From positions 1,178,001-1,242,000 of the forward strand of contig JAXMEL010000001.1 of the NCBI GenBank assembly GCA_046348365.1: DNA of 64,000 nucleotides, written 5' to 3'. This document shows, one piece after another, positions 17,135-26,392 of this stretch; the stretch's first letter is position 1, and each line of letters begins with the position of its first letter. The notes beneath the pieces are model-generated. The model did no database searches, was not told where the DNA came from, and saw only the letters and a list, made by a program, of their open reading frames with translations. This stretch comes from JAEUPI01 sp046348365 (GTDB lineage Bacteria > Pseudomonadota > Gammaproteobacteria > Burkholderiales > Burkholderiaceae_C). A program made the translations under genes and the position numbers.

Positions 17135-18337
17135 TCAGAAAAACTCCACTTCGGCCTGCTTGTCGATGGCCACCGTGCCGTGATGCGTCGAGCGCATCTC
17201 CTCCATCGTGTAGCTCGACTCCAGGCGTTCCAGCCAGCTGGCGGCCGATGCCGCCGCCGGATCGCCGGCGCCGTGCAGCCAGTGCGTCATGCGCTGCATG
17301 TCCTGCGTCACCGAGCTGAGCATCTGGCTCAGCCGGTCCTGCGCCTGCAGGCCGATCAGGATCTGCTCGATGTCGCTGCGCACCTGCCGGCTCGCTTCGC
17401 GCAGCGCGAGCGATGCGCGCGCCGATTGCGTGATGCTGCCCACCATGGCGCGCACCACGGTGCGCGCGCTTTCCTCGGCGCGCAGCCGGATCTCGTCGTC
17501 GTCGCAGTCGGGGTCGTCGACGCGGCGCAGCAGCGCGGCCAGGCGCTCCTGCATCTCGCCGACGCGGCGCACGATCTGCACGCCGGTCTGGCGCGACTGC
17601 GCCGCCAGCGCGCGCACCTCCTGCGCCACCACCGCGAAGCCGCCGCCGGCGGCGCCGGCGCGCGTGGCCTCGACCGAGGCGTTGAGCGCCAGCAGATGCG
17701 TCGCGCGGCCGATGGCCTGCACCTCGCGCGCCATCGGCGCCATCGCTTCGACCACGCCGAGCAGCTCGCGCGCGGTCTGGATCAGTTCGTCGCGGGTGCG
17801 CACCGCCTGGCGCGTCGTCTCCAGCAGCGCGTCGAGTTCGCCGCGATGCTGCTCCAGCAGCTGGTCGGTGGCACCGAAGATCAGGTTCGGCAGCGTCACG
17901 TCGGCGCCGATGGCGGTTTCGAGCTGCGCCAGCACGCTGGCAAAGCGCTCGGTGAGTTGCTCCATGCTGCGGTCGGCATGCCGGCGCGCGCCTTCTAGGC
18001 TGCGCTGCCACACCGGCATCACCTGTTGCGCCAGCGACGCGGGTTCGCTCGTCAGCACCGGCTCGGGCAGCAGCGCGGCGGCCTCGCGTGCCTGCGCGCC
18101 GCGCAGCGCCAGGCCCACCGCCACCGCGGCCAGGGCCAGCGCGGCCGGCCAGCCGCCGAGATGCCATGCCGCAGCGCCGGCGATCACGCAGGCCGCCCGC
18201 CAGACCGCCGCGCGCCATCGCGCGGGCGCGGGCACCGGCACGGGCGCGGGCTCGTGCGCGGGCAGCGCGACCGTCGCGCCTGCCCCGACGCGGGGGCCGG
18301 CGGGCGCGGCATCCGGATGGTGGACCTGTCTATTCAT
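17135..18337 (-). CDS. Small membrane-anchored methyl-accepting chemotaxis-like protein
   Basis: A 400-residue transducer, first gene of the che operon. A Pro/Ala/Val-rich N-terminus leads into a short membrane hairpin (about 44-80, WRAACVIAGAAAWHLGG and ALALAAVAVGLAL), so there is no periplasmic sensor. The rest is a shortened signalling domain with the tip VEATRAGAAGGGFAVVAQEV. An acidic segment (DDPDCDDDEIRL, around residue 270) interrupts the helical region. It resembles the small receptor at the equivalent position of the Pseudomonas che2 cluster. The start at 18337 (MNRQVHH) is the first ATG before the membrane hairpin. Confidence 0.88.
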   Translation of the reverse strand: MNRQVHHPDAAPAGPRVGAGATVALPAHEPAPVPVPAPARWRAAVWRAACVIAGAAAWHLGGWPAALALAAVAVGLALRGAQAREAAALLPEPVLTSEPASLAQQVMPVWQRSLEGARRHADRSMEQLTERFASVLAQLETAIGADVTLPNLIFGATDQLLEQHRGELDALLETTRQAVRTRDELIQTARELLGVVEAMAPMAREVQAIGRATHLLALNASVEATRAGAAGGGFAVVAQEVRALAAQSRQTGVQIVRRVGEMQERLAALLRRVDDPDCDDDEIRLRAEESARTVVRAMVGSITQSARASLALREASRQVRSDIEQILIGLQAQDRLSQMLSSVTQDMQRMTHWLHGAGDPAAASAASWLERLESSYTMEEMRSTHHGTVAIDKQAEVEFF

Positions 18338-18453
18338 CAGTTGCGGACTTGGCGCTGCCTCGGGGGCAGCATCGCGCGGGCACGGCCGGCACCCTTGCCG
18401 GCTGGGTCGACGCCCGCTCAGGCAGTGTTGGCCAGGCGCTCGGGCGGGCAAGC

Positions 18454-18475
18454 GCGGAAAAGGCGGGTTTTCCGC
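18454..18475. repeat. Hairpin in the divergent intergenic region
   Basis: Perfect 8-bp arms GCGGAAAA / TTTTCCGC with a 6-nt loop, between the divergent che operon and the receptor gene at 18606. It could be an operator or a 5'-leader hairpin of the minus-strand operon. I see no convincing sigma-28 promoter nearby. Confidence 0.45.
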
Positions 18476-18605
18476 CCCGTTCATCGACCGTGAAGGTCGG
18501 CGCGCAATCGTTACGGTAGGCCCCTGGACCCATCAACCGGGGCCGGCGTGCGCGTGGCGTGCGCGGCCTCGGCACAAGGTGGACAACGCTGATCGCATCA
18601 AGTCG

Positions 18606-20744
18606 ATGAGTTCCGAGTCTTCCCATCACGCTGCCGCGGCCGGCGCGTCGGCCGGCATGCCGGCGGCATCCGGCTTCGCGGCGCGCGCCCGCGCGGGTCT
18701 GCGCCGGCTGCTCGCGCGCCGCCGGCACGAGGCCGGCGCGCGCACGTCGCCGCACGGCATCTGGTCGCCCGGCGTGCGCTGGATGCGCAACCTCGACATC
18801 GCGCGCAAATCGCTGGTGGTCGGGCTGGTCACGGCGCTGCCGCTGGCGGTGCTGGTGCTCGATGTATGGACGGCCTGGCATGAGCGCGTGCGCGCGGCCG
18901 ACCGCGCCGCGCTGGCACAGATGCAGATCGCCGCCATCGCCGACGAGGCCGGGACGATCGACGTGATCGCCTTGCGCCTGTGGCTGGCCGCCTACGGCGC
19001 GGCCGGCGCGACCGAGGCCACCGACCGGCACGAGGCCGTGCACTTCGCTGCCCTCACGCAGGCGCTGGCCGACGGCCGCGGGCTCGGCGAGACCGAAAAC
19101 GCCGAGCTGCAGCGCATGAGCGAGCGGCTGACGGCAACGCGGCGGGCCTGGCTCGCGCTCGCCGCGCCGGCCGATCACGACGCCCAGGCGCCGGCCGACG
19201 ACGCGCTGCAGTCGCGCCAGCGCGCACTGCGCGAGCTGACCGCCGAGCTGGCCGAGGCGCACCGCCACATCGGCTACCGCTGGTGGTCGGAGCTCGCCGA
19301 CGAGCGCGGCGAGCTGATGCTCTTCGTCGGCGTGGCACAGGCCGGCTTCGAGCTGGGCCAGCTGGTGGACCGGCTGCTCGGCGCCGGGCTGGCGGTGCAG
19401 CAAGGCCGTGTCAGCCCGTCGACGCTGCACGAGATGGCCGGCGCGCTGTCACAGGCCGAGCGCCTGCTCGCGCGCAGCCGCGCGCCGGTGCAGACGGTGC
19501 AGACGCTGCAGCTGCTCGACACGTCGGAGGTCGACCGCCACTTCGGCGCCATCCGCGCCTTCGTGCAGCTCGGCACGCAGCTCGAGCTGGCCGCCGCGCG
19601 CGCGCCGGCGCTGCCGCAACACGGCGGCGGCCGCGTCAGTGTCGACGACGGCTTCGTGCGCGCCGCCGCGCAGGCGCAGTCGGCCGCGCATGCGCTGCAC
19701 GCGCAGGCGATCGATCAGCTCGGCCGGCGCGTCGCGGCGCGGCGCGCGGATCTCGCGCACGAGCTTGCCGCGCGCGCCACGCTGCTGCTGGCGCTGGTGT
19801 TGCTGGCCGCGTACCTGATGGTGTGCAGCTTCAAGGTGCTGCGCGGCGGCCTGCAGACGGTGGTGCAACAGCTCGACCGGCTCGGCCAGGGCGACCTCAG
19901 CATCCGGCCGCGCGGCCTGGGCCGCGACGAGATCGGCCAGGCGCTGCACAAGCTGGGGGACTCCACCGCGCGCATGTCGCGCCTGTTCGAGGCCGTGACG
20001 CAGGGCGTGGCCGCGGTGTCGCATGCCTCGCGCGAGGTGGCCTCGGGCAATGCCGGCCTGTCGGGCCGCAGCGGCGAGGTCAAGCAGTCGATCGACAGCG
20101 TGACCGAGCGCGCGACCGTGTTCTCCGCAGCGATGGACCGCTGCGCCCAGGGCGTGGAGCAGGCGGCCGAGCATGTGCGCGCGATGCGCCTCGACGCGCA
20201 GCGCAGCCGCAAGGCGATGGACAGCCTGCGCGAGCGCATGCAGGCGCTGCAGTCGATGAGCCGCGAGATCTCGCACGCCGTGCGGCTGGTGGAAAACGTC
20301 GCCTTCCAGACCAAGCTGCTGTCGCTCAATGCCTCGGTGGAGTCCGCCCGCGCCGGCCCGGCCGGCCGCGGCTTCGCGGTGGTGGCGCAGGAGGTGCGCG
20401 CGCTGGCCCAGCGCAGCGAGGCGGCGGCGCGGCAGATCCACCGCATCCTCGGCGGCTCGGTGGCCGAGATCGACGAAGGCCACCGCATGACCGAACGCGC
20501 CAGCCAGGCCGTGACCCACACCGACGAGGAGATCCACGCGGTGGATCGCATCATGGTCGAGATCGTGCACATCGCGCGCGAGAGCATGGAGCAGTCGCAG
20601 CAGGTGCTCGGCATCTCGCGCGGCGTGGAGCAGACGGTGCGCGGCAACACCCAGCTGGTCGACCAGCTGGCCGAGGCCTCGACCGCGCTGCGCGACCAGG
20701 GCGACGCGCTCAGGCGCTCGCTGCATCACTTCGTGCTGTCCTGA
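18606..20744 (+). CDS. Methyl-accepting chemotaxis protein
   Basis: A 712-residue transducer divergent from the che operon. A long basic cytoplasmic N-terminus (about 1-70) precedes the first membrane helix (SLVVGLVTALPLAVLVLDVW). A helical periplasmic sensor of about 310 residues follows, then the second helix (LLLALVLLAAYLMVCSFKVL), a HAMP domain (about 425-475) and the signalling domain with tip ESARAGPAGRGFAVVAQEV. The ATG at 18606 was chosen because the open frame continues upstream only through the oppositely oriented gene's region. A second receptor gene follows after 13 bp, so the two form an operon. Confidence 0.92.
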   Translation: MSSESSHHAAAAGASAGMPAASGFAARARAGLRRLLARRRHEAGARTSPHGIWSPGVRWMRNLDIARKSLVVGLVTALPLAVLVLDVWTAWHERVRAADRAALAQMQIAAIADEAGTIDVIALRLWLAAYGAAGATEATDRHEAVHFAALTQALADGRGLGETENAELQRMSERLTATRRAWLALAAPADHDAQAPADDALQSRQRALRELTAELAEAHRHIGYRWWSELADERGELMLFVGVAQAGFELGQLVDRLLGAGLAVQQGRVSPSTLHEMAGALSQAERLLARSRAPVQTVQTLQLLDTSEVDRHFGAIRAFVQLGTQLELAAARAPALPQHGGGRVSVDDGFVRAAAQAQSAAHALHAQAIDQLGRRVAARRADLAHELAARATLLLALVLLAAYLMVCSFKVLRGGLQTVVQQLDRLGQGDLSIRPRGLGRDEIGQALHKLGDSTARMSRLFEAVTQGVAAVSHASREVASGNAGLSGRSGEVKQSIDSVTERATVFSAAMDRCAQGVEQAAEHVRAMRLDAQRSRKAMDSLRERMQALQSMSREISHAVRLVENVAFQTKLLSLNASVESARAGPAGRGFAVVAQEVRALAQRSEAAARQIHRILGGSVAEIDEGHRMTERASQAVTHTDEEIHAVDRIMVEIVHIARESMEQSQQVLGISRGVEQTVRGNTQLVDQLAEASTALRDQGDALRRSLHHFVLS

Positions 20745-20757
20745 AGGCCGCTGCCCG

Positions 20758-23160
20758 ATGTTCTTCACCCCACTCCGACCCGACGCATCGGCCACCGCCT
20801 GGCCGCGCTGGCTGCGGCCGGGCCAGCACCTGATGCGCCGCCTTCGGCTGGGTGGCAAGCTGCTGCTGCTGCTCGCCGCGACCGTGCCGACGATGAGCTT
20901 GCTGGCGCTGCACGAGATCACCGAGGCCTACCATAGGGTGGGCACGGTGGACGCCGAGCGCGCCGGCGCCGACCAGGCCCGGCGCGTGCTGCAGCTGGCC
21001 GCACGCGTGAACGACCAGCGCGTGGCGATCGCGCGGCTCGCGCCGGGGCAGACCGACAGCGCCGCGCGGCACGCCGCCGGCCGCGAGCTGACGGCTGCGC
21101 TGGCGAACGTCGACGCGGTGCTGCCGGCCACCAGCATCGCCGGGCAGATGTGGCAGCACGAACGCCAGCTGCTGCAGCAACTGGCCGCCGAGGCGCCGGA
21201 CATGTCGCGCCGGGCCCGCCTGGCCGCGCACGAGGAGCGCGCGCAGGGCCTGCAGCTGCTGCTGCTGCAGATCGGCGAGCAGTCGATGCTGACGTTCGAC
21301 GGCGCCCCCGCCACCAATCTGCTGGCCGACACGGCCCTCAGCTTCGCGACGCGCTGGATGACCACATTGGGCGAGCTGCATGGCGCCGGCCTGATGCTCG
21401 CGCAGGGCGTCGGCGTGGCGAGCGACCCGGCGCGCGCGCAGCTGGCGGTGCAGCGGCTGCGCCAGGCCACCGAGCAGCTGAACATGCGGCAGCGCGCCCT
21501 CGCCCGCCACCATGCCGCGCCACCGAGCAGCGCCGACACCCTGCATGCCGCGATGAACACGCTGGCCGACCGCGCCGACGCACTGCTGCTGGTCCACGAC
21601 GAGCCGGCCACGGCGCGCGCGTTCGACGAGGCGGCCCTGCATGCCGAGGCCGCGCTCGCGCGCTGGCTCGACGACGGCTGGTCGCTGTGCGAGCGCCTGC
21701 TGCTGGAGCAGCGCCAGACCACGCTGCACACGACGGCGACGATCGTCAGCGTGCTGGCGGCGTGCGCGCTGCTGATGGCCTACTTCGCGCTCGCCTTCAC
21801 GACCTCCATCGGCGAGTCGCTGCAACAGCTGTGCTGCGCCGTGCGGCGCGTGGCCAGCGGCAACCTGCTGCAGCCGGTGCAGCTGCGCGGTCGCGACGAG
21901 CTGGCCACGCTGGGCGCCACGCTCGAGGGCACGATGGTGCGGCTGTCGGCCATGGTCGGCGAGATCCGCAGCAGCGCGGTGCGCGTCGACGAGGCCGGCT
22001 CGTCGGTGGCCGTCGACGGCAAGGCGCTGGCCACGCGCACCGACGACCAGTCGCAGATGCTGCGCCGTGCCCAGCACGCGCTGACCGACATGAGCGCCGC
22101 GGTGAATCGCCACGAGACCACCGCCGCTGCGCTGCACGAGCTGGCCGGCGCGCTGCGCGACAGCGCCGAACGCGGCAACACCTCCATGGAGGGCACGGTG
22201 GCCGCGATGGCCACGCTGGAAGACAGCGTGCGCCGCGTCGCCGAAGTCAACGCCGTGATCGACGATCTGGCGTTCCAGACCAACATGCTCGCGCTCAACG
22301 CGTCGGTGGAGGCCTCGCGCGCCGGCGAGTCGGGCCGCGGCTTCGCGGTGGTGGCCGGCGAGATCCGCCAGCTCGCGCACCGCTGCGCCGAAGCGGCGGC
22401 CGAGGTGCGGCAATTGATCGAGGCCACGACCGAGCAGGCTGCGCTGTCGAAGCAGAGCATCGACGACGCGCGCGCGCAGCTGCGCGCGGTGGGCGACGGC
22501 GTGCACGACGTGGCGCAGCGCATGCGCGACGTGACCGGCGTGGGCGAGCAGCAGCGCGAACGCACGCAGCAGCTCGCCGAGGTGGTGGGCCAGCTCGGCG
22601 CGCTCACGCGCCGCAACGCCGACGCCGCCGACAAGGCCTCGCAGGCCGCGCAGACGATGGCGCATCAGGCCGCCGCGCTGCGCGCGTCGGTGGCGGCCAC
22701 GCGGCTGCGCCGCGGCACGGCCGACGAGGCGCGCGCGCTGGTCGAACGCGCCGTGGCGCACATCGCCGAAGTGGGCTGGAACCGCGCGGTGCGCAGCTTC
22801 AACGAAGCGACGGGGCACTTCGTCGATCGCGACATGTACATCTTCGCGCTCGACGCCGAGGGCCGCTACCTGGCCTTCGGCGCCGATCCGTCGCTCGTCG
22901 GGAAGCTCGCCAGCGAGCGCCGCGACATCACCGAAGGCATCGTCGAGCGCTTCATGCAGGCCGCCCGCGCGGCGGTCGCTCAGGGCCAGGGCTGGATCGA
23001 CTACAGCGTGCCCGGCCCCGACGGCGAAGGCGAGGTGGCCAAGAGCGCCTACATCGTCGCGCTCGACGAGGGCGCGTTCATCGGCTGCGGTGTGGTGCGC
23101 GAGGCCGTGGACCCCGCGGCAGGGCGTGCCGCGATGCCCGAGCTGACCGCGGCGGCGTAG
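20758..23160 (+). CDS. Methyl-accepting chemotaxis protein with a C-terminal Cache-like domain
   Basis: An 800-residue transducer. The first membrane helix lies at about 36-55 (LLLLLAATVPTMSLLAL) and the second at about 322-345, with a helical periplasmic sensor between. A HAMP domain and signalling domain (tip VEASRAGESGRGFAVVAGEI) follow. Unusually, about 145 residues (655-800) continue after the signalling domain. They read like a single-Cache domain: RSFNEATGHFVDRDMYIFAL, GRYLAFGADPSLVGK, WIDYSVPGPDGEGEVAKSAY. Cache domains are normally periplasmic, so a cytoplasmic C-terminal one is notable. It is co-directional with the receptor at 18606, 13 bp downstream. Confidence 0.9.
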   Translation: MFFTPLRPDASATAWPRWLRPGQHLMRRLRLGGKLLLLLAATVPTMSLLALHEITEAYHRVGTVDAERAGADQARRVLQLAARVNDQRVAIARLAPGQTDSAARHAAGRELTAALANVDAVLPATSIAGQMWQHERQLLQQLAAEAPDMSRRARLAAHEERAQGLQLLLLQIGEQSMLTFDGAPATNLLADTALSFATRWMTTLGELHGAGLMLAQGVGVASDPARAQLAVQRLRQATEQLNMRQRALARHHAAPPSSADTLHAAMNTLADRADALLLVHDEPATARAFDEAALHAEAALARWLDDGWSLCERLLLEQRQTTLHTTATIVSVLAACALLMAYFALAFTTSIGESLQQLCCAVRRVASGNLLQPVQLRGRDELATLGATLEGTMVRLSAMVGEIRSSAVRVDEAGSSVAVDGKALATRTDDQSQMLRRAQHALTDMSAAVNRHETTAAALHELAGALRDSAERGNTSMEGTVAAMATLEDSVRRVAEVNAVIDDLAFQTNMLALNASVEASRAGESGRGFAVVAGEIRQLAHRCAEAAAEVRQLIEATTEQAALSKQSIDDARAQLRAVGDGVHDVAQRMRDVTGVGEQQRERTQQLAEVVGQLGALTRRNADAADKASQAAQTMAHQAAALRASVAATRLRRGTADEARALVERAVAHIAEVGWNRAVRSFNEATGHFVDRDMYIFALDAEGRYLAFGADPSLVGKLASERRDITEGIVERFMQAARAAVAQGQGWIDYSVPGPDGEGEVAKSAYIVALDEGAFIGCGVVREAVDPAAGRAAMPELTAAA

Positions 23161-23190
23161 CGCCGGCGCGGCGCCGGCTTCGGTGCGGCG

Positions 23191-23847
23191 TCAGCGCCGA
23201 CGCCGGCGCGCCACGCCCACTGCGCCCAGGCCGGCGAACGCGAGCGCCAGCGACGACGGCTCCGGCACCCGGCCCCAGTGCAGCTGGTCCTGCGCCGTCG
23301 GCGACTTCAGCACCCGCACGTCCATCGTGTTCGCCCAGTTCTGCGACGCACCGAGCAGCGCGGTCGCGTACGACGCGTAGCCGCTCGTGTCGCGGAAGGC
23401 GCCTGTGCCGAGCGTGTAGTCGGTGTCGTACACGATGTTCCAGATCGCGAGCTGCAGCGACGTCGATTCGGCCGAGCTGTCGACCGCACCCGCGTGGTCG
23501 TTCACATAGCTGAGCAGGCGACCGAGCTTGTCGGCCTTGTTGTCGGGGCCCGAGAAGTAGCTCGACGCCGCCAGGTCGGTGTAGTTCGTGTAGACGGCAT
23601 CCCAGTAGAACACCTGCGTCAGCTCGACGCAGTAGGTCTGCAGCGACTCGCCGTCGAGCAGGCCCGAGAAGCCGCCGGCCTGGCCGTTGTAGACCGGCGC
23701 CGACGTGTGCACGGTGTGGCCGGCACCGAAGGTCCAGTCGTCGAGCGTGACCACGGCCGCCTGGGCGGACAAGGCGCCGGCAGCCAGGGCGGCAGCAGCG
23801 GTCGCGCGAAGCGCCAACCGCGTCGAGGCAGAGGTGTGTGTACGCAT
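23191..23847 (-). CDS. PEP-CTERM sorted exported protein
   Basis: A 218-residue exported protein. It has an N-terminal signal peptide (RLALRATAAAALAAGALSAQA) and a C-terminal PEP-CTERM anchor: the VPEPSS motif, one hydrophobic helix (LALAFAGLGAVGVA) and a terminal Arg cluster. Such proteins are cleaved by an exosortase, usually in exopolysaccharide- or biofilm-forming Gram-negative bacteria. The body is rich in Tyr/Asp/Ser and has one Cys (TYCVELTQVFY). I recognise no catalytic motif. The start at 23847 (MRTHTSAS) is preferred; an upstream in-frame ATG at 23892 would put 15 residues before the signal peptide. No exosortase is in this window. Confidence 0.88.
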   Translation of the reverse strand: MRTHTSASTRLALRATAAAALAAGALSAQAAVVTLDDWTFGAGHTVHTSAPVYNGQAGGFSGLLDGESLQTYCVELTQVFYWDAVYTNYTDLAASSYFSGPDNKADKLGRLLSYVNDHAGAVDSSAESTSLQLAIWNIVYDTDYTLGTGAFRDTSGYASYATALLGASQNWANTMDVRVLKSPTAQDQLHWGRVPEPSSLALAFAGLGAVGVARRRRR

Positions 23848-24033
23848 GACCCGCACGGTAGAGGGGTCGCGCGGCCACGTCATCCCGCGCATCCGGGTCC
23901 GAGGCCCCTCGAACGGGGCGTCTATCGGCCGGTGCCCGGCGTGCGGCCCCGCGGACGAGGGGTCGGGCGCCGGTCTGTGTCGTTTGGTGACCCCTGTGCA
24001 CCGAGCCCTGCAGGCACCGGGCCGGATCGACGC

Positions 24034-25563
24034 TCAAGTGCCGCAGAACGTGCGGTAGCAGGCCGTGACTTCGCGCGGTGCCGGCTCGGCATAACGCGCG
24101 AGTTCGGCATCCTCGTCGAACGGCCGGCGCAAGGCGCCGAGCAGGCGCTGCAGCGGTGCCAGGTCGTCGTCGTTCGACGCCGCGGCGAGCGCTTCCTCGA
24201 CGCGGTGGTTGCGTGCGATCAGCCACGGGTTGACGCGGCGCATCGCCGTCGCGCGCGCGCCCGCAGCGCGCTCGTCGTGCGCCAGCCGCGCGCGCCAGCG
24301 CGCGAGCCAGGCCTCGAGCGGCGCCGCATCGGCGAAGAGCGCGCGCAGGCGGGCCTCGCGGCCCGGGTCGTTCGCGGCGCCCTCGGCAGCATCGGCGAGA
24401 TGGCGCCAGGCGAGCGTGAAGTCCACCGCCTGGGCCTGCAGCAGCGCCAGCCAGTCGTCGGCAAGCGTGGCGTCGGCGGCGTCGTCGCCGCCGCTCAGGC
24501 CGAGCTTGGCGCGCTGGCCGCGCCGCCACGCGGCGTCGAACGCCGCGGGGAAGGCGTCGATCACCTCGGTGCACTGCGCCACCGCGCGCTGCACCGAGGC
24601 TTCGTCGTCGGGTGCGGCCAGCAGCGGCAGCAGCGCCTCGGCCAGGCGCGCCAGGTTCCAGCGCGCGATGTGCGGCTGATTGCCGAACGCGTAGCGGCCG
24701 CCGTGGTCGATGCTCGAGAACACGGCCGCCGGGTCGTAGGCCTCCATGAACGCGCAGGGGCCGTAGTCGATGGTCTCGCCGGAGATGGCCATGTTGTCGG
24801 TGTTCATCACGCCGTGGATGAAGCCGACGTTCATCCACTGCGCCAGCAGATCGGCCTGGCGAGCGGCCACCGCGCGCAGCAGCGCCAGCGGGCGCTCGTG
24901 CGTGTCGAGCCCGGCGAGCGCCGGATCGTGCCGCGCGATCGCGTAGTCGAGCAGCTGGCGCAGCGTGTCCAGTTCGCCGCGCGCCGCGAAGTACTGGAAG
25001 GTGCCCACGCGCAGGTGGCTCGCCGCCACGCGCGTGAGCACCGCACCGGGCAGCGGCGCCTCGCGCAGCACCGGCTCGCCGGTGGCCACGACGGCCAGCG
25101 CGCGCGTGGTGGGAATGCCCAGCGCGTGCATCGCCTCGCCGAGCAGCACCTCGCGCAGCATCGGGCCGACTGCCGCCTTGCCGTCGCCGCCGCGCGAGAA
25201 CGGCGTGCGCCCCGAGCCCTTGAATGCGATGTCGCGGCGCCGGCCGGCGCGGTCGATCACCTCGCCGAGCAGCAGCGCGCGGCCGTCGCCGAGCTGCGGC
25301 GAGAAGCCGCCGAACTGGTGGCCGGCGTAGGCCTGCGCGATCGGCTCGGCGCCGGCCGGCAAGGCGTTGCCGGCGAACAGCGCCGCGCCGGCCTCGCCGC
25401 GCAGCGCCGCCGCATCGAGCCCCAGCTCGGCGGCCAGCGGCTCGTTCAGCACCAGCAGCCGCGGCGCCGGCACGACCGCCGGCTGCCACGGCACGTAGGT
25501 GCCGGGCAGCTCGCGGGCATAGGTGTTGTCGAAGGCGAATTGGGCAGCGGCAAGTTGCGGCAT
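24034..25563 (-). CDS. selO: Protein adenylyltransferase SelO (YdiU)
   Basis: A 509-residue pseudokinase-fold enzyme that transfers AMP from ATP to Ser/Thr/Tyr residues of proteins, linked to redox stress. Visible family features are the N-terminal FDNTYARELP, the AGHQFGGFSPQLGDGRA segment, Lys115 (DIAFKGSGRTPFSRGGDG), the catalytic-loop MNTDNM with Asp256/Asn257, and the metal-binding IDYGP with Asp266. It ends in Cys-Gly-Thr, where the Cys takes the place of the selenocysteine found in vertebrate SelO. Length and start (MPQLAAAQFAF) are normal. The gene stands alone. Confidence 0.94.
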   Translation of the reverse strand: MPQLAAAQFAFDNTYARELPGTYVPWQPAVVPAPRLLVLNEPLAAELGLDAAALRGEAGAALFAGNALPAGAEPIAQAYAGHQFGGFSPQLGDGRALLLGEVIDRAGRRRDIAFKGSGRTPFSRGGDGKAAVGPMLREVLLGEAMHALGIPTTRALAVVATGEPVLREAPLPGAVLTRVAASHLRVGTFQYFAARGELDTLRQLLDYAIARHDPALAGLDTHERPLALLRAVAARQADLLAQWMNVGFIHGVMNTDNMAISGETIDYGPCAFMEAYDPAAVFSSIDHGGRYAFGNQPHIARWNLARLAEALLPLLAAPDDEASVQRAVAQCTEVIDAFPAAFDAAWRRGQRAKLGLSGGDDAADATLADDWLALLQAQAVDFTLAWRHLADAAEGAANDPGREARLRALFADAAPLEAWLARWRARLAHDERAAGARATAMRRVNPWLIARNHRVEEALAAASNDDDLAPLQRLLGALRRPFDEDAELARYAEPAPREVTACYRTFCGT

Positions 25564-25628
25564 GTTCGCCGCAGTGTGCCCGCGATCGAACGCCCTTGCC
25601 GGCCGACGGGTTGCGCCGGCCGCAGCGG

Positions 25629-26246
25629 CTACACCTGCCGCCGCGCCAGCGCCAGGTAGGCGCCGAGGCCCAGCATCGTGACGCCCGAGGCACGCGTGAG
25701 CAGCCGCGCGCGCGCGGCACGCGCGGCACCCGAGTCGAGCAGGCGATGGGCGGCGAAGACCGCCACCACGTCGACCAGCGTGTTGAGCGCGACGCAGATG
25801 CTGCCGAGCGCCATCAGCTGCGCGATCACGGGCTCGCCCTGCGACGCGAACTGCGGCAAGAAGGCGAGGAAGAAGAGCGCGGTCTTGACGTTCAAGGCCT
25901 CGACGACGACGCCCTCGATCAGCGCGCGGCGCGCACCCCGGGCCGCGACGGCCTCGACCGCGGGCACGGGATGGCGGCTGCACAGCATGCGGATGCCCAG
26001 GTAGATCAGGTAGGCCGCGCCGAGGAACTTGACGACGTTGAACGCCGCGGCCGACTGGGCCACGAGCAGCGACAAGCCGAGCGCTGCCGCCAGCACGTGC
26101 AGCAGCCCGCCGAGCCCGGTGCCGACGCAGGAGGCCAGCCCTTCGGAGCGGCCGCCGGCGACGGTGCGCGCGACCACGTAGGCGATGCCCGGTCCGGGCG
26201 TGATGGCGAGCACGACGGCGGCGACGAGGAAGGCGAAGAACGACAT
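25629..26246 (-). CDS. LysE/RhtB family amino-acid exporter
   Basis: A 205-residue inner-membrane protein with about six helices. The family signature is at the start (AITPGPGIAYVVARTVAGGR, with a PGPG motif in helix 1), and FLGAAYLIYLGIRML follows in helix 3. RhtB-type proteins export amino acids such as homoserine, threonine or leucine; the substrate cannot be told here. It lies between selO and the metallophosphoesterase gene on the same strand with gaps of 65 and 146 bp. No adjacent LysG-type regulator is seen. Confidence 0.9.
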   Translation of the reverse strand: MSFFAFLVAAVVLAITPGPGIAYVVARTVAGGRSEGLASCVGTGLGGLLHVLAAALGLSLLVAQSAAAFNVVKFLGAAYLIYLGIRMLCSRHPVPAVEAVAARGARRALIEGVVVEALNVKTALFFLAFLPQFASQGEPVIAQLMALGSICVALNTLVDVVAVFAAHRLLDSGAARAARARLLTRASGVTMLGLGAYLALARRQV

Positions 26247-26392
26247 GGCGCCGCGATCTTACCGGGGCGCACCGACCGTTCGAGCTGAGCGACCCTCGTT
26301 CGCGCGCACCTCGCGCAGCAGCGTGCGCAGCGCGGCGGCCGAGGGCCGACGGCGGGCACCGGGCACGGTCATCGCTGCCGCGGGCCGCGCGC

